64,000 bases of DNA, taken from assembly GCF_001723175.1 (NCBI RefSeq), contig NC_064653.1, positions 3,286,001-3,350,000 on the forward strand, read 5' to 3'. This DNA is from Penicillium oxalicum (lineage: Eukaryota; Ascomycota; Eurotiomycetes; Eurotiales; Aspergillaceae). This document shows positions 23,273-33,199 of the stretch, piece after piece (positions within the stretch are counted from its first letter, which is position 1; each line of letters opens with the position of its first letter). The position numbers and the translations under genes are program-made. The notes beneath the pieces are model-generated. The model did no database searches. It was not told the origin of the DNA and saw only the letters and a program-made list of their open reading frames with translations.

Positions 23273-25219
23273 TCAAATGGCCCAACTTCCTCTTCGTTCT
23301 CGAACTCCCCAGGCTTCGAAGTCTGTTTCATCTTCGGCCATGCTTGGCTGTTGGCGAGCCCACTCGTGAATATATAAACGAAGAGCTTTCCACCGCACAC
23401 AAGCGACGTTCGCATTTTGACCCTCTTCTGGTGCCATAACATATCCCCGAGCATCGGTGGAGATATCATCCCGTCGGAGCTCTTCGACCGAAATTCCCGA
23501 TATCTTGCTCAGTTCATGATCGTAATACCGAGCAACACAGGGGTAGCCCAAGGAGAGGTAGTTGTAGATTTGTGTAACAAAGCTATCGTTGAACTCGGCC
23601 TCTGTCTTCTTCCTCGACAGAGCGGGCCTCGAACCTTTGTGGCTCCGGCTGATCTGCTCTCGCGACTCGGGTTGGGGCTCCGGTGGAGTTGCGGGCATGA
23701 AGTTGAATTCCTCGCACTGAAGCATGGGAGTGGTGATCCCCGGCATGACGTGGGGTTCGTGCGTATGACCTTCCTCCTTGTGACAGGTGCCCATCCACAG
23801 ACCGGTGCCACGCCCATTTTCACGTTGAGGTCCTGCACACCACAAACCACCACAGCCGTTACAGGGACCCTTTTGTCCCTGAGCAACACTCTCTGGGGAT
23901 GGATCTTCGCTCAAGGTGCCCTCGGGTGACTCGCTCTGCGGCAGCACGATATCCGTGCCCAGCATCGGTGGACTTGGACCCAGTTTCTTGCTGGCCGCAT
24001 GATGGCGGGTCAGAGAATAACCCTTGTTCTTTGTTGAGACCATCACCCGCAGCCGCTGCTCCGCTTCCTCCTTGTGCTGACGCATATACTCCAGCTCCCA
24101 TGAGAGATCTGCTGACGACTGTCGGCGAGATTTGATATGATGTGGCTGGGGATAGATCAAATATCGATCGTCTGGCGATTCCCTGCCTTCCTCATCGATA
24201 GCAAAATGGTCCACCGGTTGGTAGTCCTGCTCGTTGGGGAAGGCAGCAAGAGCCTGCTCCTTCAGCTCTTCCTGGGCTTCTCGCGCCGCGAGTGACAAGA
24301 GATACCCCGAAAACTCGCCCGCATGGGGATTTTTTCTCGTCTTCTCCCTCGGTTGAGATATAGCGGGATCCGATGACGTGTCGGTGGGTGACGCGGAAGG
24401 AGACGGGGTCTGAGGAGAGGAGTCGGATGTATCACTGCCACTGGATGGGATCGACGGGAGATCGGGAATCCTAAACGAATGCCGTCGGGTCTCTTGCCGG
24501 CGGAGGAGATTTGCATATGAGAATCGAGACTCCTGGAGATCAAGCGAAGCGCTTCGTTGCGGGGTCAGACGAGCAACATGGCTCGTCGACTTCGAGGGAG
24601 GCTCGTCCCAAGACTCGGGCGGAAAGAGAGTGACATGTTCTCGTTTCTCAGGACTTGTTCTTTCTCCCTTGACCGACCGGTAATCACTTTCAAGAAGCTC
24701 CGGCTTGAATCGTCTCGGTTTGCTGGAGCCGGGTGGCTGATGGCTGGTTGTTGTGGTTTCAACAGGCTGTGGCAGGAACTTCCGGATAGGCTTGTCCGAT
24801 CTCTGGCATTGCGGGTGCCTGAGGTAGTGTTCTCTTTCCTAGAGTCCTTCCTGTCTGCGATGGCCGCTGGTCATCTTGTTTCACAGGCTTCGCTGCAACT
24901 TTCCGCGAGGTAGTCTCGACGGGTTGTGCCAGGAATCGTCGAGGCCGCGATCGAGAAAGGTCCGCCACCTGGACCGGCGTCTCTTGTTTCTGCTCTGGAT
25001 CTGCCTCCGCCGAAACTGAGGGTTGGTCATGGTGTGACTCGGCCGCGACACTGGGCTTCTCGGCTGGTTGGTGGGTCGCCGGCGGCTGAGGGCCCATTTT
25101 CAACAACCACTGTATGTATTGCGCGCCACTCGCAGCATGCTCTTTAGGAACAGGATGAACCGGTCATCTGTCAGATCGTGCTCGAAAAGAGGGGAAGGGG
25201 TAAGAGTGGTATCACAATC
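23273..25219 (-). pseudogene. Conserved fungal gene of unknown function, frame broken twice
   Basis: Most of the gene (24837-23273, minus) is one open frame ending in CVRWKALRLYIHEWARQQ and ERRGSWAI*, a C-terminus I associate with a widespread uncharacterised Eurotiomycete protein. Upstream it has repeats of the form RKFLPQPVETTTT and KPRRFKPELLESD. The N-terminal part (LTDDRFILFLKSMLRVARN; ATG at 25138, open back to a possible splice acceptor at 25220) is in the same frame. Between them, about 25,105-24,800, the coding-like sequence (WLLKMGPQPP.. PRRFLAQPVETTSRK) is in a different frame. Two compensating indels, near 25,107 and between about 24,837 and 24,780, would join all parts. No GT..AG intron of normal length explains the first shift; a 46-nt candidate exists for the second. 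So this is either a decayed gene or one with sequence errors. Function unknown. Confidence 0.6.
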
Positions 25220-25759
25220 CTGAAAGAATACAACACCTGTGACACTGGGCAGGTGTGGAGAGAGGGTAGAGAGTGGGGGAGAGGAGCTAATGAACGTCGA
25301 TGTCAGGCGGACACCGGGAAAGGAGGCGGTCGAGAGAGGCGGTTAGCTTGCGCTGAGCTGTTGTCTGTCCTCGTCCTCCTACACGAATGGCAAAGAGCAA
25401 CTTCCAACAACGGCGACGATCAGTGGGTAAGATATGCGGGCGCAAAGAAAGACTCGCCACCTGTCAGGACCAACTCCTTAAGCACACGGCTTCGGTTGAA
25501 TTCACCCCCCGCCATCGCCTGTTCCATGTGGTAGAAGAAGCAACTCAAAGAAAAGAGACAGTCTGCTGTGGTGCGACCTAGACCAGGGCTTTTCAAAAGC
25601 CACAAAGAGCCACAATCAGCTAGTCGGTGAGTGAACCTTGTGAAGCCGTCGGGGAACCAGGAAGGAGTGGATATAGGTGGAGCTGGAACAAGAGGGAGAA
25701 AATATGGGTCCCACATGCAAATATCCTACCTAAAAATACCTATTATAATCCAACCTAGC
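25220..25759. other. Boundary between gene-rich and repeat-rich DNA
   Basis: Upstream leader and promoter of the broken minus-strand gene. It has ordinary dinucleotide content and no gene; the first repeat starts at 25760. Confidence 0.55.
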
Positions 25760-26197
25760 TAGGCCTGGCAATTACTCGCGAGCTAAGGACTCGCGAGTTC
25801 GAGCCAGAAGTGCGAGCCGGTTCGCGAGTCGAGTCTAAAAAGCTGGCCCGCCTCGAATCAGTACAATGCCTAATCTAACCCATCGTCACAGTCTCTAATC
25901 AATGGGTATCAGTGGCCTACGTAAGCATACTGCGACCCACCACACCTATCGCGCGAATTCACGTCTCGTGCGCGGATTTCTCAAAAACATCATTTTCTGA
26001 CTTGTATGCCCCCCTACACCCCAACCACCACGCCAAACCCTATCAAACCTAGTGATAATCATATAGTGCAGGCTGTTGAAGCCTATAATCAGGCCGAAAA
26101 GTCAAATTTCGCGAAGATCGCCCGCGAATATAGGGTGAACGCTAGTACCCTCCGATCTAGGATCAAGCGCGGCAGCAGGCTAATATTAGCGCGTTTA
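25760..26197 (+). mobile_element. Possible 5' end of an autonomous hAT-like element
   Basis: It begins TAGGCCTGGCAATTACTCGC, the same terminus (two or three bases different) as the miniature elements at 26363, 27593 and 43896, followed by the same CTCGCGAG-rich subterminal motifs. About 250 bases further on a transposase-like reading frame starts. It is cut off by a reversed B LTR at 26198, and no matching right end was found. It is not RIP-mutated. That the frame belongs to this terminus is inferred from position only. Confidence 0.5.
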
Positions 26198-26221
26198 CTA
26201 GTAGAGCCTACTAGATCCTAA
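26006..26221 (+). pseudogene. Transposase N-terminal fragment with Psq-type HTH
   Basis: A 71-codon frame. Residues 14-56 (KPSDNHIVQAVEAYNQAEKS.. IAREYRVNASTLRSRIKRG) form a Psq/CENP-B-like helix-turn-helix typical of fungal DNA transposases, most often of the pogo/Fot1 group. After residue about 60 the sequence runs into the reversed B LTR, and the remaining codons are fusion junk. Only the DNA-binding head survives; there is no catalytic domain. Confidence 0.65.
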
Positions 26222-26308
26222 GATTTAGTCTTTGAAATTAGACCCTATAGACTTAGACTCACTGCCTAGCTAATATGTTCTCTATCCTACGATATAGACC
26301 CCCTAATA
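26198..26308 (-). repeat. LTR 'B' fragment, reverse orientation
   Basis: The reverse complement of the first ~110 bases of the repeat at 26791, with TGTTAGGGGG degraded to TATTAGGGGG. It interrupts the transposase fragment. Confidence 0.75.
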
Positions 26309-26362
26309 ACTACTAAATCTTGCTATTTAGCTACCTAAAGAAGAAATATCTATACTAATAAC

Positions 26363-26683
26363 TAGACCTTGCAATTACTCGCGGCGAGCCGGCTTTTTGG
26401 ACTCGACTCGCGAGCCGGCTCGTACTTCTGGCTCGAACTCGCGAGCCGGAAGACTCGCGAGCCAGAAAGACTGGCTCGAACTCGCGAGTCTTCCCGCTCG
26501 TACGGTATTGTAAAATCGAGCCGGTAATTTATTATTATATATAGCGAGCCAGAAAAACTCGCGGTTCGATTGGCTCGATTACTAGTGTATTACCGTCGTA
26601 CGGCGCGCGAGCCGGACTTTCTGACTCGAACTCGCGAGCCGAAGACTCGCGAGTCCTCGGCTCGCGAGTAATTGCAAGGCCTA
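26363..26683 (+). mobile_element. hAT-like miniature element, copy 1 (321 bp)
   Basis: Terminal inverted repeats of about 20 bases (TAGACCTTGCAATTACTCGC at the left; the right end reads ..AATTGCAAGGCCTA). The flanks 26355-26362 and 26684-26691 are identical 8-mers, CTAATAAC, the duplication length of the hAT superfamily. The interior is packed with CTCGCGAG and CGAGCC motifs and is mostly foldable. It has no coding capacity and little RIP damage. Confidence 0.85.
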
Positions 26684-26790
26684 CTAATAACCTATTAACG
26701 ATCCGTTGTTACGCGGTGCCGACTGGTCACTGTGAGTTAGAACGTCCCGGGCTAATACTTACCTGCTATCCTAACTTCTAATCTCAAGAC

Positions 26791-27049
26791 TGTTAGGGGG
26801 TCTGTATCGTAGGACAGAGAACCTGTTGGCTAGGCAGAGAGTCTAAGTCTATAGGGTCTGATTTCAAAGACTGAATCTTAGGGTCTAGTAGTCTCTACTA
26901 GTTCCTATAATATATATATAGCGTTTCCGCGTACCGAGTTCCTATAGCCCTACACAGAGCCCTTAGGGTTGTTACCCTAAGACGACGCGGGGTCGATTCG
27001 ATCGTGAATCGTCTTGAGTTACTATATATATCTTGCGCCGTAATAACTA
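26791..27049 (+). repeat. LTR 'B' copy, forward
   Basis: A 259-bp unit starting TGTTAGGGGGTCTG and ending ..GTAATAACTA. Related units lie at 42295-42494 and 45797-46058. TG..TA ends fit an LTR whose final CA was mutated by RIP. It is followed by 395 bases also shared with the copy at 45797. Confidence 0.7.
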
Positions 27050-27444
27050 TTCCCCTCTTCTATGCTAGTCGGCCCGACTAGGGATATTTCTATCTAGGGA
27101 ATACCCTGATCCGGGCTTTATCGTAGTACTAAGGGAATAAATCGTAGGTATATTATATACGGAACGCTATATCCTTAAAATTAGGAGATACGGGTATAAA
27201 TAAAGGATTCTTATATTATATAGCTATACTTTCCTACTACTATTAGCGATACTATTTAAAAGAAAGCGCGCTAGGGCGTTTAATCCCTGTTCGATAGATT
27301 AGCGTCGGTCGGGGAGCTAAGAATCTGTCCGCGATAGCGTATTTCGTTAACGATTCGCTCTCGAAGATTTATAGAATTAATATTCCCGCGGATAAGGATA
27401 TTTTAACTTTAATCTATTTCTCTTACTCGAACTTAGTTCTAGAA
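27050..27444 (+). mobile_element. Element B internal fragment, cut by element A
   Basis: It matches 46059-46455 closely (for example AAAGAAAGCGCGCTAGGGCG in both). Identity stops where LTR A begins. The element type is not recognised. Confidence 0.6.
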
Positions 27445-28012
27445 TATTACGGCACTCACACCTAGACCAGCTAGGTAAAGGCCTATATAGGATGGCCCGG
27501 AAGCCTAAGGGGCCCTAGGACCCTAGGATTACCTAACCTAGGACTAGGGCGGGAAGGAACCGGGACTACTAATAACCCGTAGGACCGTAGGTTAGACCTT
27601 GCAATTACTCGCGGCGAGCCGGCTTTTTGGACTCGACTCGCGAGCCGGAAAGACTGGCTCGAACTCGCGAGTCAAGGACTCGCGAGTCTTCCCGCTCGTA
27701 CGGTATTGTAAAATCGAGCCGGTAATGTATTATTATATATAGCGAGCCAGAAAAACTCGCGGTTCGATTGGCTCGATTACTAGTGTATTACCGTCGTACG
27801 GCTCGCGAGCCGGTTCGCGAGTAGCGCGAGCCAAGGACTCGCGAGTAATTGCAAGGCCTACCGTAGGTTATATAACCTACGGGCTAGGAGATATAGGCGG
27901 GAGAAGGCAGAAGGATATAGAATCCTTAACGATTAGTTTAAATACGATCTAGACCCTATAGGTCCTCCTACTCTTACTCTAAGTTCTTATAGGACCTTCC
28001 TAGGTCCTAATA
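27445..28012 (+). repeat. 5' LTR of chromovirus A, with miniature element inside
   Basis: It runs from TATTACGGCACTCAC to GGTCCTAATA. Removing the 268-bp insertion and its 8-bp duplication leaves 292 bases, exactly the length of the partner LTR at 42003-42294. Original TG..CA ends are implied (the partner still ends TAACA). Confidence 0.88.
27593..27860 (+). mobile_element. hAT-like miniature element, copy 2 (268 bp)
   Basis: Same termini and interior as copy 1, flanked by perfect CCGTAGGT duplications (27585-27592, 27861-27868) inside the LTR of A. It is unmutated, whereas the LTR around it is RIP-mutated. Confidence 0.88.
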
Positions 28013-28299
28013 TTCTAATCGTTCCCTATAGGAGTTTGACCGGAAGGGCCTATAATAGTACCTAATACTAGATACTCGAATCGAGAGGGCACCCTAGTCG
28101 ATAGGGCGGGCCTAGAGACCTAGGGATAGGTAGACAAGACCCGAGTACCTACCCTAACTAGGGGACTATAGGATATACCGGAGGTAGGCGTACCTCCTAA
28201 CTAGGAGTAGGGGATAGGCGCGAGTAATACCTAAGAGAGGGCCCGCGAAGAAGTAGGGCCTACCCGAATCCCTAGCTCCGAGATAGGAGTAGGCAGAGA

Positions 28300-29400
28300 G
28301 CGAATAGAAATTAAGACCTAAAAGTAGGAGCTCGAGGATCTTAAGGAGCGCCTACGCTTATCCTAGGAAAAGAACGAACTATTAATATAGCTTCGGGAAT
28401 AAGCTAGGACTACCGCGATTTTATAGGCGGAAACCCCTAGACTAATAGAGTCTCTCCTATAGGAAGCTAACTACTAATATATAGGAAGACTAGGAGGAGA
28501 GGACTATATCCTACTAGCCCCCTCTATTATATCCTAGAAAAATAGGATACCTATACTAGAGGCGATAGTAGAGCCTAGAGAGCCCTAGACTCCTAATAAT
28601 ATAGTAATATTTTACGCTAATAGCTTAGGGGAATACGACCTATTTAAATCTAAGTAGGAAGCCTTCTAGTATAGGTACCTCTAGTAGTTCTATAATAATT
28701 AGCAGAAGGTAGAGAGGGTTACTAAATTCCTAGATAGCAATATTAATATAAGCTAGATAGAATACCGGAAAAATAATCTAGGGATAGAATTTACCTAGGC
28801 TATTTTCGAGAGATAGGCCCTATCCTAGATCGTAGACCTAATAGAAATCTAGAGGGAGGCGAAGTAGGACTAGTAGAACTATATCTAATAATACTCCTAG
28901 GATATTTACTAGTATACCCTAAAGCTTATAGGAATATATAACCGACTACGAGAAACCCTCTATAAGTAGTAACGGATAGACCGACTATAGATAGGGGTTC
29001 TTAAGGAAATCCGGCTAGAGGCTAGGAGGTTCCTAGAGCTAGTAATAGATAACTAGGACGAATAGGTAGTATTCTATAATTAGGTTAAGAAGACGATCCT
29101 AGGCTAACTAATAGCTATCTAAAATAATAAGAGGAGCTACCTAGGAGGGATAGAGAACCTAAAAAGATAGGACCAGAGGATCTACTAGGATATAGGACCT
29201 CTGATATCCTTAGGGGAATATCCTACGTATTATAATAACTAACAGAAGACGACTAACCTAGCAAAGCAGAACGCTAACGGGAGTAAGAAGGAATACTTCT
29301 ATTATAAGAAACTAGGCTATATCGCGGCGGAATGCTAGAAAAAGCAAGCTACAGAATAAGCTATCGCGATAGAGCTAAAAAAATAGATACCCTAGCCTTA
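28300..29400 (+). pseudogene. A: gag remnant
   Basis: Coding-like Lys/Glu/Arg-rich text with RIP stops. Near 29291-29346 the text YYKKLGYIAAEC is a zinc knuckle in which several Cys/His codons appear changed to Tyr by TG-to-TA or CA-to-TA change. Confidence 0.6.
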
Positions 29401-29449
29401 TAGGCTACTATAGTACTAGGATATATATTAGTAGTAACCTAATAGGTAG

Positions 29450-29900
29450 CTATATTAGCGATTAAATACTAAATATTAATCACGGAGGGACCTAGAGCCC
29501 TAATAGGGGTAGCTAGGACCCTAATCGATAGCGGCGCGATATAGAGCTTCCTTAGCTAATAGTAGGCGAAGGATAACCTAGCTAAGTCCTAGGCTATAAC
29601 TACCTAATAGGTAGAGGCTATAGACGGACAGAAGGTCCTATCCTACAGTAGTAGAGACCTAGAACTACGCCTCCGAGACTACTACGGAACCTATAAGAAG
29701 ATATAGCTCTCCTATAAAGCTATAGATATAAAGGTTTATAACCTAATCCTAGGGATAGACTAGTTAAGAATAGTAAACCTAGAAATTAACTAGTAGACCG
29801 GAAAGTAGGCGTTCCGGGAGAATAACCCCCTAGAGATCGAGATTATCTCCCTAGAAGAATTTAATATATATCTAAAGATCTACTAAGTATATAGATAAAT
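29450..29900 (+). pseudogene. A: aspartic protease remnant
   Basis: At about 29515-29545 the translation reads ARTLIDSGAI, with the DSGA active-site motif of retroviral-type proteases, followed by a family-like ..LILGIDXL region near 29745. Confidence 0.6.
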
Positions 29901-30109
29901 TTTCCTAAGTACCTAAGAGGCTTAGGAGCCCCGGGGGGAGAAATAGGCGAGGCTAGAGGTAATACGGGTATAGGAAGAAGATACTAGCCTAGTACCGGAC
30001 CTCTCTATCCTCCCTTAGGAGTACTAAGACTTAGCTATAGTTACGAGCGAAGAAGGCTCGATAACCTTACTAGAGTATATAGGATATAATTATACTATCG
30101 ATCTTATAC

Positions 30110-31128
30110 TAGGGGCAGAATCCTTATAGAAACCGATATACCCCTTATTATAAAAGGAACTATAGGTCCTAGACGAGTATATTCGGGAAATAAAGAGTAA
30201 AGGGTAGATTAGAGAATCTAAGAGCCTAGTAGAGGCCCCTATCTTATTCGTCCTAAAAAAGGACGGTAAGCTAAGACTCTGCGTAGATTATAGGAGGCTA
30301 AACGCGGTAACGATTAAGAATCGCTACCCCCTACCGTTAATTAACGAGAGCCTAGCGAGACTATTAGGAGCCTAGATATATACTAAGCTAGACGTCCGAG
30401 ACGCGTACTATAGGCTCTGTATTAAGGAAGGCGATAAGTAGAAGATAGCGTTTCGTACTAGATACGGCTACTTTAAGTATACGGTTATACCCTTCGGCCT
30501 AGCTAACGTACTAGTAACCTTCTAGGCCTATATTAATCGCGTCCTTACGGACCTAATTAATATTAAGCTAGTAGTATACCTAGACGATATCCTAATCTTC
30601 TCTAGGAATATAGAGGAATATATAGAGACTATTAGGATAGTCCTAAAAAGGCTTATAGAGCATAAGCTCTTTATTAAGCTATCGAAGTATGCCTTCTATA
30701 TAGATCGCGTCGAATTCCTAGGGTTCGTAGTAAGCTATAGCGGCGTTAGTATAGACCCTACAAGGGTCGAAGCGATCTAGGACTAGTCTATACCGACCTA
30801 TATCTTCGATATATAATAATTTATTAGATTCGCTAACTTCTATAGAAGGTTTATTAGGAACTAGTTAAAGATTAGTAGGGGGCTAAACGACTTAGTAAAA
30901 GGCACTAATATAATAAGTAAGGGAAAGAATAAACGACGATAAGACTTCGTCCTAACCCCGGAAGCGAGCGAGTCCTTCTAGAGGATTAAGGAAGCCTTCC
31001 TAGACGTACCTATATTAGCGTATTTCGACCTAGAAAGGAGAATTATAATAGAGACCGATTCCTTAGGATAGGCTATCTTATATATTATTACTTAACTATA
31101 GGCCTCGGGATAATAGTATCCGATAGTA
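30110..31128 (+). pseudogene. A: reverse transcriptase and start of RNase H
   Basis: Readable RT blocks: [20 protein letters not shown] (30267-30330), KLDVRDAYYR, VIPFGLANV, and the catalytic VYLDDILIF at 30573-30600, then FLGFVVS. RNase H begins near 30960 (ILAYFDLERRIIIETD). Element C interrupts it at 31129. Stops are at positions expected of former Trp/Gln codons. Confidence 0.85.
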
Positions 31129-31282
31129 TGTGATTCGAAGAGTGAAGAAAGGTTGATTTTTGGAGTATCTCTACAGTATCTCTTAAAAATCGGGTCTGTA
31201 AGGACAGTCACGGGGCTATACGGGGCCGAACGGGGGTACTCACGTGAGTCATGACTCACGTGACCACCCTTCCGGGATCTCA
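31129..31282 (-). repeat. 3' LTR of element C (154 bp)
   Basis: TGTGATTCGAAGAG..GGGATCTCA on the plus strand. It differs from the copy at 38348 at only two positions, both G/A, and keeps its CpA/TpG. A purine tract (AGGGGAGGA, minus strand) sits at its inner side, as expected for a 3' LTR in minus orientation. AGTA flanks both ends of the element. Confidence 0.9.
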
Positions 31283-31699
31283 TCCTCCCCTACTTAGACT
31301 AAACTCGCCCCGAGCTTCAGGGTAACTCAGCCTAAGCTCACTGCTACTCCGTTCGGTCATGTCCGCAGGTTCCCGCCTTGGTGCGTTTGTATATACACGG
31401 TAAAGTCAAAATAGCAGGGGTTTAATAAAGGAAAAGGTACAACATTATTTTCGGCTACTTATAACTACCGTGTGCGGCTAATAGTCGCCAAAAGCTCCTA
31501 TCAGGGCAGTCCGGGGGAACAAAGGATCCCCCGCTATAAGTATAGGTAAATCCCCTCGATCGCTTCTTCTTCTCTTTATCTTTCTTCCTTATCCCTTCTG
31601 ACACTATCTAGGTTATCCCGTATATTCTAAGACTTTTTCCTAGGCCGGGTAGCTACTCCGAGTCCGAACTAGACCCTTAAGTAGCTAATAGGTCTTTAG

Positions 31700-32908
31700 T
31701 TCCTCCTTATCCTCTTTCTAAGCTAGTAGTTAATCCTCCTGCTAAGTTCGCTCCTGCCCCTTTATCTCCTCTCGTCCTTAAACTTCCTGTGCCGGACGCT
31801 CTATCGAGCCCTCGGTAATCTAAGGACTAGCTTATAAGCGATCAGGAGTTTTAGAGTCTCGTGCTCCTATTCCGTCGTCTTCTCCTAAGCCTTCCCTTAG
31901 TAGCTCTATCGAGCGTTAGGTCTAGACCGCTTAGTCGCGGATAGCTCCGGTAACAAGGAAGAGGGCCGTCGCGGTAAAGTATACTCCGGCCTAGATTTTC
32001 GCGTATACGCGCAAGAAGGACTTCGATCCGAATACCGCGCAGACTAACGGGCTATAGACGGGCTTAGATACCGTAGTAATCCTCTAGGGAGTTAGTTTAA
32101 GACTAACTATACGAAGGACTTCTAGACGAATAGCTTACGAGTCCGAGACGGACTAGAGGAACGATAACCCGAAGGATTACGGTACCCTCACGAAGGTTCG
32201 GGTAGCCTTTACCTAATAGGTCGGTAAATAGGCTCCTAAAGTAAGGAATACTAGTTATATAGTAACCTAAATAGTCCGTTCGATTCCTATCGCGTTTTCG
32301 GGACTAAGCGAGAGGGTCGTTAGGGGCCGGAGGCTATAGAAATTACTAATTTAATAGCAACGCGTCCTAGTACTCCTTGCGGAGGGATAAGCTCCTCGAC
32401 CCTTAGGTATAGGAATATTATAACAAGATATATTCCTCCTACGTGCTAGTAAGGATAAAAAGGTATATTCCCCTTCGTTTATTCCCGATCTCCTTAGCTA
32501 ACCTTTAGTAGCGCGATCTAAAGGGCAAGAAGCGGGCCCGTAATAACGATAGCGGCGAGGGTAGCTCTAAAAAGAAGAAGGGCTAGGATAATAAGCCTAA
32601 GAAGGGGAAGGACAAGGGTAAGGGTAAGGCTAAGGATAATAGCACCTTCTTTAAGAATTCGTGGCTATCTAGTCCCCTAAAGGATCCTTAGGTTTATAAC
32701 AAGAACGACTTTACAGTCGCGTTAGAGGCCTATAAGGCGATTCCGGAGATAATCGCGGCTTTAGAGAGCGATCTCGAGATCCTAGAGGCGTACCTAGTCG
32801 AGAATAGGCAGATTAAGCTCGAGGATAACGATAACGATAATAACGATAATAATAGTAATAGCGACGATAACCCGTTCGTCTCTATTAAGAAGCGTTTAGG
32901 GAAGTAAT
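31700..32908 (+). pseudogene. C: accessory ORF antisense to pol
   Basis: If RIP-type stops are read through, one plus-strand frame is coherent for roughly 400 codons and ends at a TAA (about 32906). It shows a Ser/Pro-rich start, a structured-looking middle (IFAYTRKKDFDPNTAQTNG), a Lys-rich block (KPKKGKDKGKGKAKD) and an Asn/Asp-rich tail before FVSIKKRLGK. It lies between the end of pol and the 3' LTR, in the opposite sense. I recognise no domain. The same LTR-plus-region arrangement recurs in the copy at 44465, so it is part of the element. Confidence 0.55.
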
Positions 32909-33199
32909 CTCCTTTTCGTGTGCTTTCGGCGTTAGTATAGGTAGTTAAATTCGATATACTTTGTATTAGTATTAGTACCTCGTAGGGACTACGGCGAGAG
33001 GTCCGTTAAATAAATCCCGTTCGTCTTAGTCGGCGTCCGGCTATTCCGAACGTCCCCTAGTAGTAGTCTACTAGATCCTAACGAGTCCGTGTCCTAGAGC
33101 TCGTCCCTAGATATAGGTGCTTAGAGCTCCTCCTAGTCTATCGCGCGTTTCTTAGTCTTTCTGTTTTCCCTGTCGATACGTTTACGGCTCCGATCGAGG

